Positions 45,690-55,306 are shown, counted from the first letter of the stretch. The stretch is DNA of 64,000 nt from Streptomyces cyaneochromogenes (GCF_003963535.1 NZ_CP034539.1:992001-1056000); one strand, 5' to 3'. The notes: generated by a model not told the origin, from the letters alone. Numbers and translations are program-made.

Positions 45690-47096
45690 TCAGCTGTCGG
45701 TGTCACCGGTGGGCGCCCCGCGACGGGCGAACCAGGTGGCCGCCCACAGGACCACGCCGATGAGCAGCAGGACACCGGCGATCCGGTACTGGTCGGCGGG
45801 CCGTCCGGAGGACCAGGGCAGGACCAGGTAGAGACAGGTGATCGTGCCGACCACCGGCAGCATGCGTCCTGCCCTGAAGTGCTTCACCTCCACCTTGTCC
45901 TTGCGCAGCACGAGAACCGACAGGTTGACGACCGCGAAGACGGTGAGCAGCAGCAGGGACGTCGTGCCACCGAGCAGGGCCACGACCGGACTGTCCGGAT
46001 TCAGCGAGAGCAAGGTGATGAGGCCGAAAGCGATGCAGGTGGTGAAGACGATGGACGCCGTCGGTGTGCGTCGTCCGGCATGGACCTTGGACAGGAAGGG
46101 CGGCAGCACTCCCTGCTTGCTCATTCCGTACAGCAGGCGGCTGGCCATCAGCATGTTGATCAGCGCGGAGTTGGCCACGGCGAACATGGAGATGAACGGC
46201 AGCAGATCGGAGATCGGGAAGTCGGGGGCGGCGGTCTGCACGACGGTCGCCAACGGCGTTTCGCTCGCGGAGAGTTGCCCGACAGGAACCACGGCGACGG
46301 CGCAGACCGACACCAGCACGTAGATCAGTCCGGTGATGCCGAGGCCGGTGAACATCATGCGGGGGAAGATCCTCGCCGGGTCTTTGGTCTCCTCGGCCAT
46401 GTTGACCGAGTCCTCGAAGCCGACCATGGCGAAGAAGGCCAGCGAGGTCGCGGTGCTGACCGCCAGGAAGACGCTCTTGTCGGAGGAGGTCTCGAAGGCG
46501 ACGGCACGGGAGAAGTCCGCGTCTCCGCCCGCGATGAAGTAGCCGCTGATCAGGATGACGAGGAGGAGGCCGGAGAGCTCCACAATCGTCAGTACCACGT
46601 TGAGCTTGAGGCTTTCGGAGACGCCTCGGAGGTTGATGAGCAGGACCAGGCCCATGAAGCCGAGGGCGATCAGCAGCACGAGACCGTCACCCGCGTCGAT
46701 CCCGAAGCCGGTGACCAGGTTCGCGGCGAAGGCCCGCGAGGCCGCCGACGCCGAGGTGATGCCCGAGCACATGACGGCGAAGCACACCAGGAAGGTCAGG
46801 AAGTGCTTGCCGAACGCCTTGTGCACGTACAGAGCGGCACCTGCGGCCTGCGGGTACTTGGTCACGAGTTCCAGATACGAGAAGGCGGTGACCAACGCGA
46901 CCGCGAACGCGATGACGAACGGAAGCCACGCGGCACCGCCGACCTCTCCCGCGACCTGTCCGGTCAGAGCGTAGATCCCGGTCCCGAGGATGTCGCCGAT
47001 GATGAACAGCAACAGCAGGCCGGGCCCCATCACCCGTTTAAGTTCCGGTTGTACGTCGGTCGTTGTGTGCGAACTGGCTCTGCTTGCTGGGGGCAT
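45690..47096 (-). CDS. APC superfamily permease
   Basis: A 468-residue integral membrane protein with about 12 hydrophobic segments. Family signatures are GLLLLFIIGDILGTGIYAL in TM1 and FFAMVGFEDSVNMAEETKDP in TM6. It is probably an amino-acid or polyamine uptake carrier. The substrate cannot be read. The start ATG at 47096 begins the conserved part; the frame is open further upstream without similarity. Confidence 0.9.
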   Translation of the reverse strand: MPPASRASSHTTTDVQPELKRVMGPGLLLLFIIGDILGTGIYALTGQVAGEVGGAAWLPFVIAFAVALVTAFSYLELVTKYPQAAGAALYVHKAFGKHFLTFLVCFAVMCSGITSASAASRAFAANLVTGFGIDAGDGLVLLIALGFMGLVLLINLRGVSESLKLNVVLTIVELSGLLLVILISGYFIAGGDADFSRAVAFETSSDKSVFLAVSTATSLAFFAMVGFEDSVNMAEETKDPARIFPRMMFTGLGITGLIYVLVSVCAVAVVPVGQLSASETPLATVVQTAAPDFPISDLLPFISMFAVANSALINMLMASRLLYGMSKQGVLPPFLSKVHAGRRTPTASIVFTTCIAFGLITLLSLNPDSPVVALLGGTTSLLLLTVFAVVNLSVLVLRKDKVEVKHFRAGRMLPVVGTITCLYLVLPWSSGRPADQYRIAGVLLLIGVVLWAATWFARRGAPTGDTDS

Positions 47097-47799
47097 GGCT
47101 TGGTCCTTGTCGTGCCGTTGGGCCGTGAAACCTGCGTTGCGGATCGTCTCGGCCCCGATCGGAACACCTGGCGTGCGGGGCGGGGGAATTTTGCCTGGGC
47201 AGCAACCACGGCCGGACAGCCCATGCCTGCGGATCCGCACGATCACTTGACGACGGCCGTGCGGGTCTGGCGAATGGGGCTTGAGTAGCAGGCGCCCGGG
47301 TTCAGGTTGTTGGGCGCCTCTGTGGCGTGCGCAAGCCCGCGTGACCAAGAGAGTCGGGGCTGGTCTCAGCGCGGCGGGCATTAAAGCGCAGCGAATCTGG
47401 CCCTCGCCGGCCGGCGATGTACCGGGCGAGAGCGGGCGCCGAGGGCGTGGTGGCTGCCTCCAGCGGGGTGGTGATCTTGACCGTGGACGGAGCGCACGCG
47501 GCTGCTGCGGCGGTGTCCGGGGCCGGTCCGTGCCCAACTCCTGCGGCCCGCCTCCTCGGCGGGGTGCGCGGCATCGCGGGTGCCTTCTCGGTCCTCAACG
47601 GCCTCGCCACGTTCCCGCGCTACCTGCTCGCCCCGTCCCGGATGAGCGAGGCACCGGGATTCGGCCCAGACTGGATCAAGGAATCCCTTCAGGGATGGGC
47701 GGCTCCGCTCACCAACAAGCTCTACTACACCCGCGACTGCCAGCCTCTGACCCACGTATCGAGCGTGCGGTGTTGGTGTGCTCGGCGGCAGCCAAGGCG
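47097..47799. other. Gap of ~700 bases without a recognised gene
   Basis: Upstream of the permease lies its probable promoter region, then frames on both strands that show no family. A plus-strand reading at 47417-47760 with GVRGIAGAFSVLNGLATFP has a few hydrophobic stretches but no recognised domain. It may be debris from the same events that made the chimera at 47800-48133. Confidence 0.4.
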
Positions 47800-48133
47800 G
47801 CTTTCGCATCGCCGGAGAGCTCAGGGCGAGGACCGAGCGGATCTCGGCGAGCGTGAGGCCGGCCGACTGGGCGTCGCGGATGAAGGCGAGTCGGATGCCG
47901 GCCCGCGGCGGACAGTCGCGGTAACCCCCGTCCTCGGGATGGCGGTCGGTGCCATCGCCGAGCAGGTGGTCCAGCAGTTCGCATCCGCTCAGACCCACGG
48001 CCCTGTGACTCTCTCGCATGAGCACGTGGCGGCCCGCCTGCCGGAACGCCTCCCACCAGGTGACGAGGTGCAGGTAACTGGTGTCCACCAGCGTTCCGTC
48101 GACGTCGAAGCTCGCGGCGCGTTTCGCGCTCAT
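47800..48133 (-). pseudogene. HAD hydrolase N terminus fused to a MerR fragment
   Basis: The ATG at 48133 opens a frame with HAD motif I (SFDVDGTLVDTSYLHL) and a beta-phosphoglucomutase-like cap (residues 1-70). At residue ~80 the sequence becomes IRLAFIRDAQSAGLTLAEIR, a typical MerR-family coiled-coil entry helix, for about 25 residues, and then loses all similarity. Neither protein is functional. The start lies 17 bases after the stop of the LLM gene at 48150 on the same strand. Confidence 0.75.
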
Positions 48134-48149
48134 CCCGTGCCACGGCCTC

Positions 48150-49124
48150 TCACAGTTCGCGCAGGGCAGGCAGGAGCTTGTGCTCGGCCCATTCCAGGTA
48201 CGGTTCCTGGTGCTCGCCGCCGATCTGGACGAGGGCGACCTCGGTGAACCCCGTGTCGACGTACGGCCGTACGGCCTCCACGACCGCGTCCACGTCGTCG
48301 CCGCACGGAATGGACTCGGCCACGTCCTCGGGCCGTACGAACTGAGTGGCCCCCGCGAACGCCGCAGGCCCGGGCAGTTCGGAGTTGACCGGCCAGCCGC
48401 CGCCGAACCATCGGAACTGGTCGTGGGCACGGGCGATCGCCGCGTCGCGGTCGGTGTCGTAACAGATCGGCAGCTGCCCGATCTTGGGCTTGCCCGCACC
48501 GCCATGGCGGTCGAACGCGGAGGTCAGTTCCGGCTTGGGCTCCGTGGCGATCAGCAAGTCGGCCAGGCGGCCGGCGAGTTCGCACGAGTGGTCACCCGAG
48601 ACGGCGAGACCGATCGGCAGGGGTGTGTCGGGCAGATCCCACAACTTGGCGTTCGCCACCTCGAAGTGAACACCGTGGTGGTTGACATTCTCCCCCGCCA
48701 AGAGCGAGCGGATGATCCCGACGGCCTCCTCCAGCCTCTCCAGCCGGACTGCCGCAGCGGGCCAACCGCCGCCCACCACATGCTCGTTGAGGTTCTCGCC
48801 GGAACCGAGACCCAGACGGAACCGCCCCTGCGAGAGAAGGTGCAGGGTGGCCGCCTTCTGGGCGACGACCGTCGGGTGGTAGCGCGTCGTCGGGCACGTC
48901 ACGTACGTCATCAAAGGGATGCGTTCGGTGACCTGCGCGGCGGCACCGAGCACACTCCACGCGTAGGGCGCGTGGCCCTGGGACTCGAGCCAGGGAAAGT
49001 AGTGGTCGGACGTGACGGAGAAGTCGAAGCCTGCGCGCTCGGCACCGACCACATGACCGACGAGCTGCCGCGGGCCGGCCTGCTCGGTCATCATCGTGTA
49101 CCCGATCTGCACCATGACGCTCAT
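48150..49124 (-). CDS. LLM class F420-dependent oxidoreductase (copy 2, TIGR03557-like)
   Basis: A 324-residue LLM-fold enzyme. Features are FDFSVTSDHYFPWLESQGH, a TERIPLMTYVTCPTTRYHP strand block, LGLGSGENLNEHVVG, and a C-terminal VALVQIGGEHQEPYLEWAE. The GSGENLNEH segment is typical of F420-dependent glucose-6-phosphate-dehydrogenase-like proteins. An ATG three codons inside (49115) is an alternative start. The 220 bases upstream hold no recognised feature. Confidence 0.92.
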   Translation of the reverse strand: MSVMVQIGYTMMTEQAGPRQLVGHVVGAERAGFDFSVTSDHYFPWLESQGHAPYAWSVLGAAAQVTERIPLMTYVTCPTTRYHPTVVAQKAATLHLLSQGRFRLGLGSGENLNEHVVGGGWPAAAVRLERLEEAVGIIRSLLAGENVNHHGVHFEVANAKLWDLPDTPLPIGLAVSGDHSCELAGRLADLLIATEPKPELTSAFDRHGGAGKPKIGQLPICYDTDRDAAIARAHDQFRWFGGGWPVNSELPGPAAFAGATQFVRPEDVAESIPCGDDVDAVVEAVRPYVDTGFTEVALVQIGGEHQEPYLEWAEHKLLPALREL

Positions 49125-49347
49125 CTCCTCGTGGGTCGTCTACGCGAGTACGGTCGCCCGCCTCGTCACCCGCACTGTCAAGCTCCGCTCCATCGCTCAA
49201 CCGGTGTGCGAGAGCGGCGGCATCGACGACTGACACCATGAGCATTCGGGGCGGCGCCCCCCGCACACGGTCCGAGCCAGAGCCTGACCATCACAGTCCC
49301 GCGGGGGACGGCGACGGCTCACGGCCGAGTGCCCACATATCGGCGAT

Positions 49348-49581
49348 CTACCGACTGCGACCTCTGTCGTCCGGCGGCCTCGGCCGCTCGGACCTACGGT
49401 GACTGGTGTCGCACCATGGGTAGGTGCGGCTGCGCCGGCAAGTGCACAGAGCGACACAGAACCGGTCGGACGACACGGTGGTTCCGTCCTCCAGCGCGAC
49501 GTCCACCGGTCCTTCGACCAGCAGTGGCCCCACACGCCCAGCCACTATGCGGCACCGCCGTTCATCCGAGTCGTACAGCAC
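49348..49581 (-). CDS. CDGSH-type iron-sulfur protein
   Basis: A 77-residue small protein with the [2Fe-2S] motif CTCRRSRTYPWCDTSH around residues 46-61. The spacing C-x-C-x2-S-x3-P-x-C-D-x-x-H is complete, but the Gly after CD is Thr. The N-terminal part has a VEGPVDVALEDGTTV-type strand pair. The GTG at 49581 lies inside the end of the methyltransferase gene (20-base overlap), so it is translationally coupled as the third gene of a three-gene operon. It may transfer electrons or clusters. Confidence 0.88.
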   Translation of the reverse strand: MLYDSDERRCRIVAGRVGPLLVEGPVDVALEDGTTVSSDRFCVALCTCRRSRTYPWCDTSHRRSERPRPPDDRGRSR

Positions 49582-50215
49582 GAATGATCACCAGCTCCTC
49601 CTTCTCGGCGTCGCCTTCGATCAGGCCTTGGTCGCGCAGCCAGCCCCGGCGGGAACGCAGGACGGGACCGAAAGCGACGCAGCGGTGTTCCACGATTTCG
49701 GCGCGCAGGCCCGTGGTCCGCAACCGCCGCAGTGATTCTTCCGGGCCGCTCAGCGCGGACTGGACCACAAGCAGCACCCCGCCGGGCTTCAGGAGCCCGG
49801 GTGCGTCCTGACAGATCCGGTCCAGCACGAGACGGCCGTCGTGCCCCGCGTCCCAGGCACGTGCCACACCCCTGCGGGGGCACGCAGTGGTCGGGGCCGG
49901 CACGTACGGCGGGTTGGACAGTATGAGGTCGAAGGACCGGCCCGACACGGGAGCCAGCAGGTCGCCGCGTTCGACCCGGATCGGGAGACGCGCAAGCAGC
50001 GCGTTGACCTTGGCGTTGAGGGCCGCTCGCCAGGAGATGTCGATCGCCGTGACGCGGGCACCGAGCCGGGCCGCGGCGAGAGCGACGGCGCCTGTTCCCG
50101 TGCCCACGTCGAGGACCGCGGCGTGCTGCGGAAGGAGTTCGTCGCGCAGGCATCGGACGAGCATGTCGGTGTCGTCCTGCGGGGTGTAGACGCCTGGCAG
50201 AGTGACCGTGGTCAT
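49562..50215 (-). CDS. HemK2/MTQ2-like methyltransferase
   Basis: A 217-residue SAM-dependent methyltransferase. Motif I is VLDVGTGTGAVALAAARLG and the substrate motif is LILSNPPYVPAP, the NPPY typical of N5-glutamine and some N6-adenine methyltransferases. Length and VLRSRRGWL tail fit the HemK2-type subgroup. Start ATG overlaps the stop of the upstream diiron protein (50212-50215). The target may be a translation factor or the partner protein, but that is inference. Confidence 0.88.
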   Translation of the reverse strand: MTTVTLPGVYTPQDDTDMLVRCLRDELLPQHAAVLDVGTGTGAVALAAARLGARVTAIDISWRAALNAKVNALLARLPIRVERGDLLAPVSGRSFDLILSNPPYVPAPTTACPRRGVARAWDAGHDGRLVLDRICQDAPGLLKPGGVLLVVQSALSGPEESLRRLRTTGLRAEIVEHRCVAFGPVLRSRRGWLRDQGLIEGDAEKEELVIIRAVRLG

Positions 50216-51264
50216 GGGATTTCATCTCCGGTACTCGCGGATGCCGGAGAACCTGTTCGTGGTCGGAACACTGGTCGGATGGGTGTGCGCAGTGACGACT
50301 GCCCCGCCCGCCACGCGCCGAGAAGGTGTTCGGCGAGGCGGCCTTCGAGATACGTGGTGGCGTCCACGCCGACGGCGACATCGCCGTCGAGGTGCGGCTC
50401 CTCCTCGAGCAGACCCGCTACGACGTCCCGGCGGACAACCTGTTCGTGCACGGCGTCGGCCTCGACGTGCTCGTCGTAGAAGTGCTCGGCCGCCGGCCCA
50501 GCACCGGTGCGCCGCATGGCCTGGGCCAGGCGCCGTGAGCTCGGCGACGACGTGATCTCAACGGCGGCGAAATGTCCCACCAGGGCCCCTCGCAACGCGC
50601 GGTGCAGGCCGAAGAGAGACATCAGGTTCACCGTGGCGAGGGCCTCGGCACCGGTCGCGTCGAGCCAGTGCCCGTACGAGGTGTCCAGCTCGAGGTCGGC
50701 CATGAGATCGGCGAACAGGCGGGCGTGCACGCGATCCGCGCGGCCTCCGCCGAACTCGTCGAACTCCACGGCCGCCATGCCCGCCTTCGCCCGGCCCCAC
50801 AACCGGGGCAGCACCCACGCGTGCGGGTCGGCTTCCTTGAGGTGGTACAGCGAGCGCTGGGCGGCATACTCACGCACCTGCCACAGTTCTCCCTCGTCCC
50901 GCAGGAAGTGGCTGACACCGTAATCGTCAAGGGGTTCGACGAGCAGTTCGTCCAGGGCCTCGTCGGCACGCTCGTGCACGGTCGCCACGTCGCGGAGGTT
51001 GTTGAGAAACGGCTGTTCCAGGGCTGTCCGAGCCCTGAGCAGGTCGGGGTCCCACTCGCGGTCGGCATCGACGTCGGCGAATCCCCGGTAATGCAGCTCG
51101 TAGCAGATATACAGGGCGAGCTGGAGATCACCTCCGAGCGGAGTGGCTGCAGAAATCTCCTTGCTGTCCGGAAGTGGCCCCGTATTGCGCAGATACTCGA
51201 TGACCGCCGCTGAGATCCGACCCCGAGCGGACGGCAGGATCGGCTCTCGCGACGTGGCGTTCAT
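50212..51264 (-). CDS. Iron-containing redox enzyme (heme-oxygenase-like diiron protein)
   Basis: A 350-residue all-helical protein of the heme-oxygenase-like diiron group. The candidate metal-ligand helix is EHFYDEHVEADAVHEQ near residues 260-275, with an upstream acidic helix in AAVEFDEFGGGRADRVH. Relatives cleave C-C or oxidise N in natural-product or lipid pathways, but most are uncharacterised. It is the first gene of a coupled operon with a methyltransferase and a CDGSH protein, which could supply electrons. No biosynthetic genes are next to it. Confidence 0.85.
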   Translation of the reverse strand: MNATSREPILPSARGRISAAVIEYLRNTGPLPDSKEISAATPLGGDLQLALYICYELHYRGFADVDADREWDPDLLRARTALEQPFLNNLRDVATVHERADEALDELLVEPLDDYGVSHFLRDEGELWQVREYAAQRSLYHLKEADPHAWVLPRLWGRAKAGMAAVEFDEFGGGRADRVHARLFADLMADLELDTSYGHWLDATGAEALATVNLMSLFGLHRALRGALVGHFAAVEITSSPSSRRLAQAMRRTGAGPAAEHFYDEHVEADAVHEQVVRRDVVAGLLEEEPHLDGDVAVGVDATTYLEGRLAEHLLGAWRAGQSSLRTPIRPVFRPRTGSPASASTGDEIP

Positions 51265-51451
51265 GAACGCCGGGTACCCGTAGTCCCGAAGCTCTCACGT
51301 GAGCCCTTGTGTGCCTCCTGGGGGCCGTGACCAGTGTTCCCGGGGGCGAAGTGTGCTCGCCTTCAAGACGATCAGCGTTCAGCCCGACCCAGGGGCTTGT
51401 CTCGCCGTGGCCTTCTTCCTGCTCTGTCCGCTACTGGACCGGACACAAGCG

Positions 51452-52903
51452 TCAGCTCTTCGGCTGCACGGTGTCCCGGGGTGCGAGGCGCAGGTGGGCG
51501 CCCTGGCGCAGGAGGGCGCGCTGGACGAGGTGGTGGGGCACCTCGCGGGGGCTGCGGCCCAGTCGGACGGACAGCGCGGCGCAGACGCCGGCCGCCTGGC
51601 CGGTCGCCATGGAGATGGGCATGACGCGGTAGGACGAGTGCGCCACGTGCGAGCCGGAGATACAGCGGCCGGCGACGAGCAGCCGGTCCGTGTCCCTGGG
51701 CAGCAGGCAGCGCAGCGGGATGTCGTAGAAGTGTCCGCGGGGTACGCGCTTGAGGACGGTACCGCTGCCCCTGGGGTTGTGGATGTCGACGGGGTAGGCG
51801 CCGTGCGCGACGGCGTCGGGGAATGCGCGCGCCGCGAGGATGTCGTGCCCGGTCAGGTGGTAGTCACCGAGGATGCGGCGCGTCTCCCGTACTCCGATCT
51901 GGACCCCGCTCTGGGCCACGTACGACTGGGCGAAGCCCGGCACCTTCCGGCGCAGGAAGCGGTCGATCTGGTCCATCTGGCGGCGCGCGACGTACTCGGC
52001 GCGGCTGAGGTCCCACACGTCGGTACCGACAGCCCGGGTGACCCGGGTGCTGTTGACACTGACCTCGTGGGGGTGCGGGGTACTGAAAAACAGCATGTCC
52101 TCGCGGGGCAGGCGCAGTTCGCCCGACTCGGTGGCCTCCTGGACGAGGTCCCACAGCCCGTGCACGCCCCGCCACTGGTCGGGATGCTCGCCGACATACT
52201 CGGAGAAAAGCGGCTCCAGGAAGTCGACGACGCGGAACATCAGCGTCATCGGCTGCACCAGCCCGTCCTCCGGACGCCCGATCTCGTACGGCGCCCCCGC
52301 GGCGGCGGCGATGTCACCGTCCCCCGTGCTGTCGACGACGACTCCGGCGTCGATCACCACCGGGCCCGATTTGGTCTCGAAGACCACCCGCCAGCCGTCG
52401 TCGAGGGGCAGCGCGGCAGAGGCGAAGGAGTGGAACAGCATGCGCACCCCCGCATCGTCGAGCAGGTCCAGGAGGACGAGTTTGTAGATCTCCGGATCGA
52501 ACGGCACTGTGTAGCCGGTGTCGAGGGAGGGCGGGATGCAGCCACCGCGTGCGGTGAGCCGGTCCAGCAGGAGCCACAGGAACCCGGCCACCACCGCTTC
52601 GCCCTCCCCGTGGTCGGTGGGCAGCAGCCGGCCGCCCGCCCCGCTCTCGTGGAACACGGCCTGTTTCTGCTCGTTGTGGAACGACATCAATGGCATCACC
52701 AGCGCCACGGTGGCGTTCCCGCCGAGGAAGCCGTAACGCTCCACCAGTACGACGTCAGCGCCCTCGTCGGCCGCCGCGTAGGCCGCGGCGGTTCCGGCCG
52801 GGCCGCCGCCGACGACCAGGACGTCCGTGCGCCCCCCGTGGCGCGCCGAACGCGGGGGCAGGGTGACGGTCTGACCTAGGGGAGGTGCTTCCAATATCGG
52901 CAT
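51452..52903 (-). CDS. FAD-dependent oxidoreductase (FAD_oxidored type)
   Basis: A 483-residue flavoprotein. The FAD motif is VLVVGGGPAGTAAAYAAA with the second acid in VLVERYGFLGGNA, followed by VVDSTGDGDIAAAAGAPYE and the C-terminal LLVAGRCISGSHVAHSSYRVMP. This matches the PF12831-type family often found with sugar catabolism or polymer metabolism. Substrate is unknown. It lies 61 bases downstream of the pyruvyl transferase gene on the same strand. Confidence 0.9.
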   Translation of the reverse strand: MPILEAPPLGQTVTLPPRSARHGGRTDVLVVGGGPAGTAAAYAAADEGADVVLVERYGFLGGNATVALVMPLMSFHNEQKQAVFHESGAGGRLLPTDHGEGEAVVAGFLWLLLDRLTARGGCIPPSLDTGYTVPFDPEIYKLVLLDLLDDAGVRMLFHSFASAALPLDDGWRVVFETKSGPVVIDAGVVVDSTGDGDIAAAAGAPYEIGRPEDGLVQPMTLMFRVVDFLEPLFSEYVGEHPDQWRGVHGLWDLVQEATESGELRLPREDMLFFSTPHPHEVSVNSTRVTRAVGTDVWDLSRAEYVARRQMDQIDRFLRRKVPGFAQSYVAQSGVQIGVRETRRILGDYHLTGHDILAARAFPDAVAHGAYPVDIHNPRGSGTVLKRVPRGHFYDIPLRCLLPRDTDRLLVAGRCISGSHVAHSSYRVMPISMATGQAAGVCAALSVRLGRSPREVPHHLVQRALLRQGAHLRLAPRDTVQPKS

Positions 52904-52964
52904 CGCTGCTCCCGTCGACTGGGTTCGGTTGCGGACGGCGCGCTGCCGACGGCGGGCGTCTGGC

Positions 52965-54206
52965 TTACGCCCCGTGGTTCTTCAGGTCGGGCGGCCAGGA
53001 GTCCGGGGTCAGGATCAGGTTCGCGTCCTGCGCCCGCCCTGCATCGCGTCGGGCGCCGCCGTCGACGATGGTGTCCAGGAGGGCCCCGCAGCGGGTGCAG
53101 GTCTCCTGGGCCAGGATCCGCAGCCCCTGGACCCGGCAGTTGAAGTCCTCCTGCCGGTGCGGGAACTCGTCCCAGAGCCGGTCCACCTCCGCGAGCAGGA
53201 GTCCGGCCTGCTCCCGCGCCACACCGACCAGCGCCGGCGCCCCGGTGCGCTGGGCGAAGTCGAAGACCTTCCCGGAGTACGGCAGCGGCAGCACGGGCAG
53301 GCCGGAGAGCGCGGCGAAGATCACGACATGCAGGCGCATGCCGACAACCATGTCCAGATGGCTCATGAAGCCGAGGATCTCGCCGGGGCTGTAGGAGTTG
53401 TGCAGGATGCGGCCCAAGTCAGGGGTGCTCATTCGGGACAGCACGCCATGGGCATGCCGGACGTCCTGGCGTTCCATCGGCACGAAGACCACGTGCGCGT
53501 CGAGGCGCCGGGCGAGGAACTCGGCGACATCGGCGAGCAGCGCATGGTAGTCGTCCTCGTCGAGTTTCTCCGCCGCCCGGCCGGGCTCGCGCACCGACAT
53601 CCCGACCAGCCGGGCATCGAGGGGCAGGCCCTCCTGCCGCATCATCCGCTCGGTGAAGGGCTCCGGCTTGAGCAGCAGCGCCGGGTCGGCGGTCACGGTG
53701 AGCTCGCGTTCGACGCCGACCTCCTCCAGGACGAGGCGTGACTCCTCGTCGCGCACCACGACCTCGGTCATCTCCGGCAGCACGGAGCGCACGGCCTCCC
53801 GGTCGTCCGCCTCACGCAGCGGGCCCGCGCCGACCGCGTAGGCGAAGGTGCGCACGCCACGTTCGTGCGCCGCCTTCACCAGGCGCAGATAGCGCCGCGC
53901 CTCGCCGTCGTAGAGGATCCCGCCGCCGCCCAGAACCAGCAGGTCCAGTCCGGCCAGCGCGTCCAGGACGGGTTTCTGCGGAACACCCTCCCAGTCGACC
54001 ACCTCGTCGGCCTCCGGCTGGTGGCCACGGGTGTGCTCGCCGTTCCGGCTGAAGACCACGAGCCGGGCATGCGGCCGATGGGCGCGCAGACAGCTCAGCA
54101 CACACATCAGAATCGCTTCGTCGCCGATGTTGCACCCGCCGTACGAGCCGAGCAGGCCGATCCGTAGATCCGACGAGCCGGGCGACGGGTGCTGGTCGAT
54201 CGTCAT
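52965..54206 (-). CDS. Polysaccharide pyruvyl transferase family protein
   Basis: A 413-residue CsaB-type pyruvyl transferase. N-terminal LGSYGGCNIGDEAIL, LLVLGGGGILYD, then a PALLL segment and the C-terminal GMRLHVVIFAALSGLPVLPLPY. It would add pyruvate ketals to a cell-surface glycan using PEP. The last ~60 residues contain a CTRCGALLDTIVD pair of cysteines not needed for catalysis. GGGAG precedes the ATG at 54206. The 310 bases upstream (54207-54517) show no recognised feature. Confidence 0.9.
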   Translation of the reverse strand: MTIDQHPSPGSSDLRIGLLGSYGGCNIGDEAILMCVLSCLRAHRPHARLVVFSRNGEHTRGHQPEADEVVDWEGVPQKPVLDALAGLDLLVLGGGGILYDGEARRYLRLVKAAHERGVRTFAYAVGAGPLREADDREAVRSVLPEMTEVVVRDEESRLVLEEVGVERELTVTADPALLLKPEPFTERMMRQEGLPLDARLVGMSVREPGRAAEKLDEDDYHALLADVAEFLARRLDAHVVFVPMERQDVRHAHGVLSRMSTPDLGRILHNSYSPGEILGFMSHLDMVVGMRLHVVIFAALSGLPVLPLPYSGKVFDFAQRTGAPALVGVAREQAGLLLAEVDRLWDEFPHRQEDFNCRVQGLRILAQETCTRCGALLDTIVDGGARRDAGRAQDANLILTPDSWPPDLKNHGA

Positions 54207-54517
54207 CCGGAGCTCCCGTTCGAAGGGGGCGAGCGGGACCCACGACGCAGTCCTGGACGGCGCTCCTGCGTCGGCGGGGCTGCGGGCTGGGGTCTTTCGG
54301 GGTGGCAACCCACCGTCATGGCGTCGGACCGAGTTGCCCGGGCCTCGCGGAGAAAACCTCCCCCGGACTGTCCGGTGGCCGAACCGGCACGGCGGTGGGC
54401 ACAGGCGGAGATACGTTCCTGGAGCTGCGCCGCGGAAGTTCGTGGAGCAGCACTTGGGCGGGGAGCCGGGCACCGGCTGTCGGACGACGGCAACAAGGAG
54501 GGCGCCCGAGTGAGGGC

Positions 54518-55306
54518 TCAGGATTCGTCCCGCTGGCACCGCGGGCACCACACCGTGCCCCGGCCTGCCATCCGGGACCGGCGCAAGGGGGTGCCGCAGC
54601 GGGGGCAGGCCGGGGAGCGGGCGTCGCGGTGGCCGGTGAGCCAGGAGTCGCGCGGCGGGACGCAGCCTGCGGTGACCGCGGAGCGCAGGGTGCGCCGCAT
54701 CTGTGTGTACAGGCGGCGGCGGTCGGCCTCGGTCAGGTCGCTCGCCCGACAGGCGGGCCGCAGCCTCGCACGCCACAGGATCTCGTCGGCCAGGAGATTA
54801 CCGAGTCCGGCCAGGACCGACTGGTCGGTGAGAGCCGTTTTGACGCTGCCGCGACGTGCGGAGAGCGCGGCCTCGAACGCCCTGCGATCCACCGCCATCG
54901 CGTCGGGTCCCTGGCGCGCCAGCAGCCGCGCGACCTCGGACTCGTCGTCGGCCAGCCAGAGGCCCTGGAGCTTGCGCTGGTCGCGGTAGCGGAGCTGACG
55001 CTCGCGGCTGACGGTGAACAGGACTCGGTCGTGGGCCTCGGCCTCCTCCTCGGGGTGGCTGCAGACCAGTTGGCCGGTCATGCCGAAGTGCAGCATGAGG
55101 GTGGGGCCGCCGGTGCGGGCGAGCAGCCACTTCCCGTGGCGCTCCGGCGCGGTGAAACGCCGGCCTTCCAGCGCGTCCCGCAGCCGCCTCGCACTCACGC
55201 CGTGCAGTACGCCCCTGTCGCGCACGTCGACGCGTCGGATCACCCTGCCCTTCGCGCAAGCCTCCAGCACCCTCCGGAACCCCTCGACGTCCGGGAGCTC
55301 GGGCAT
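54518..55306 (-). CDS. Fpg/Nei family DNA glycosylase
   Basis: A 262-residue base-excision repair enzyme. It starts MPELPDVEGF, where Pro2 is the catalytic nucleophile and Glu3 the acid, continues with GKWLLA and LMLHFGMTGQL, the helix-two-turn-helix region LAGLGNLLADEILW, and a C-terminal zinc finger CPRCGTPL-CPRCQ. Likely removes oxidised bases. The start at 55306 is fixed by the family rule that Pro follows Met. The ~230 bases upstream have no gene. Confidence 0.95.
   Translation of the reverse strand: MPELPDVEGFRRVLEACAKGRVIRRVDVRDRGVLHGVSARRLRDALEGRRFTAPERHGKWLLARTGGPTLMLHFGMTGQLVCSHPEEEAEAHDRVLFTVSRERQLRYRDQRKLQGLWLADDESEVARLLARQGPDAMAVDRRAFEAALSARRGSVKTALTDQSVLAGLGNLLADEILWRARLRPACRASDLTEADRRRLYTQMRRTLRSAVTAGCVPPRDSWLTGHRDARSPACPRCGTPLRRSRMAGRGTVWCPRCQRDES

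Noticed and set aside
47417..47800. Plus-strand open frame with hydrophobic segments (GVRGIAGAFSVLNG)
   Set aside because: No family recognised and it is antisense to the chimera; not supported as a gene.
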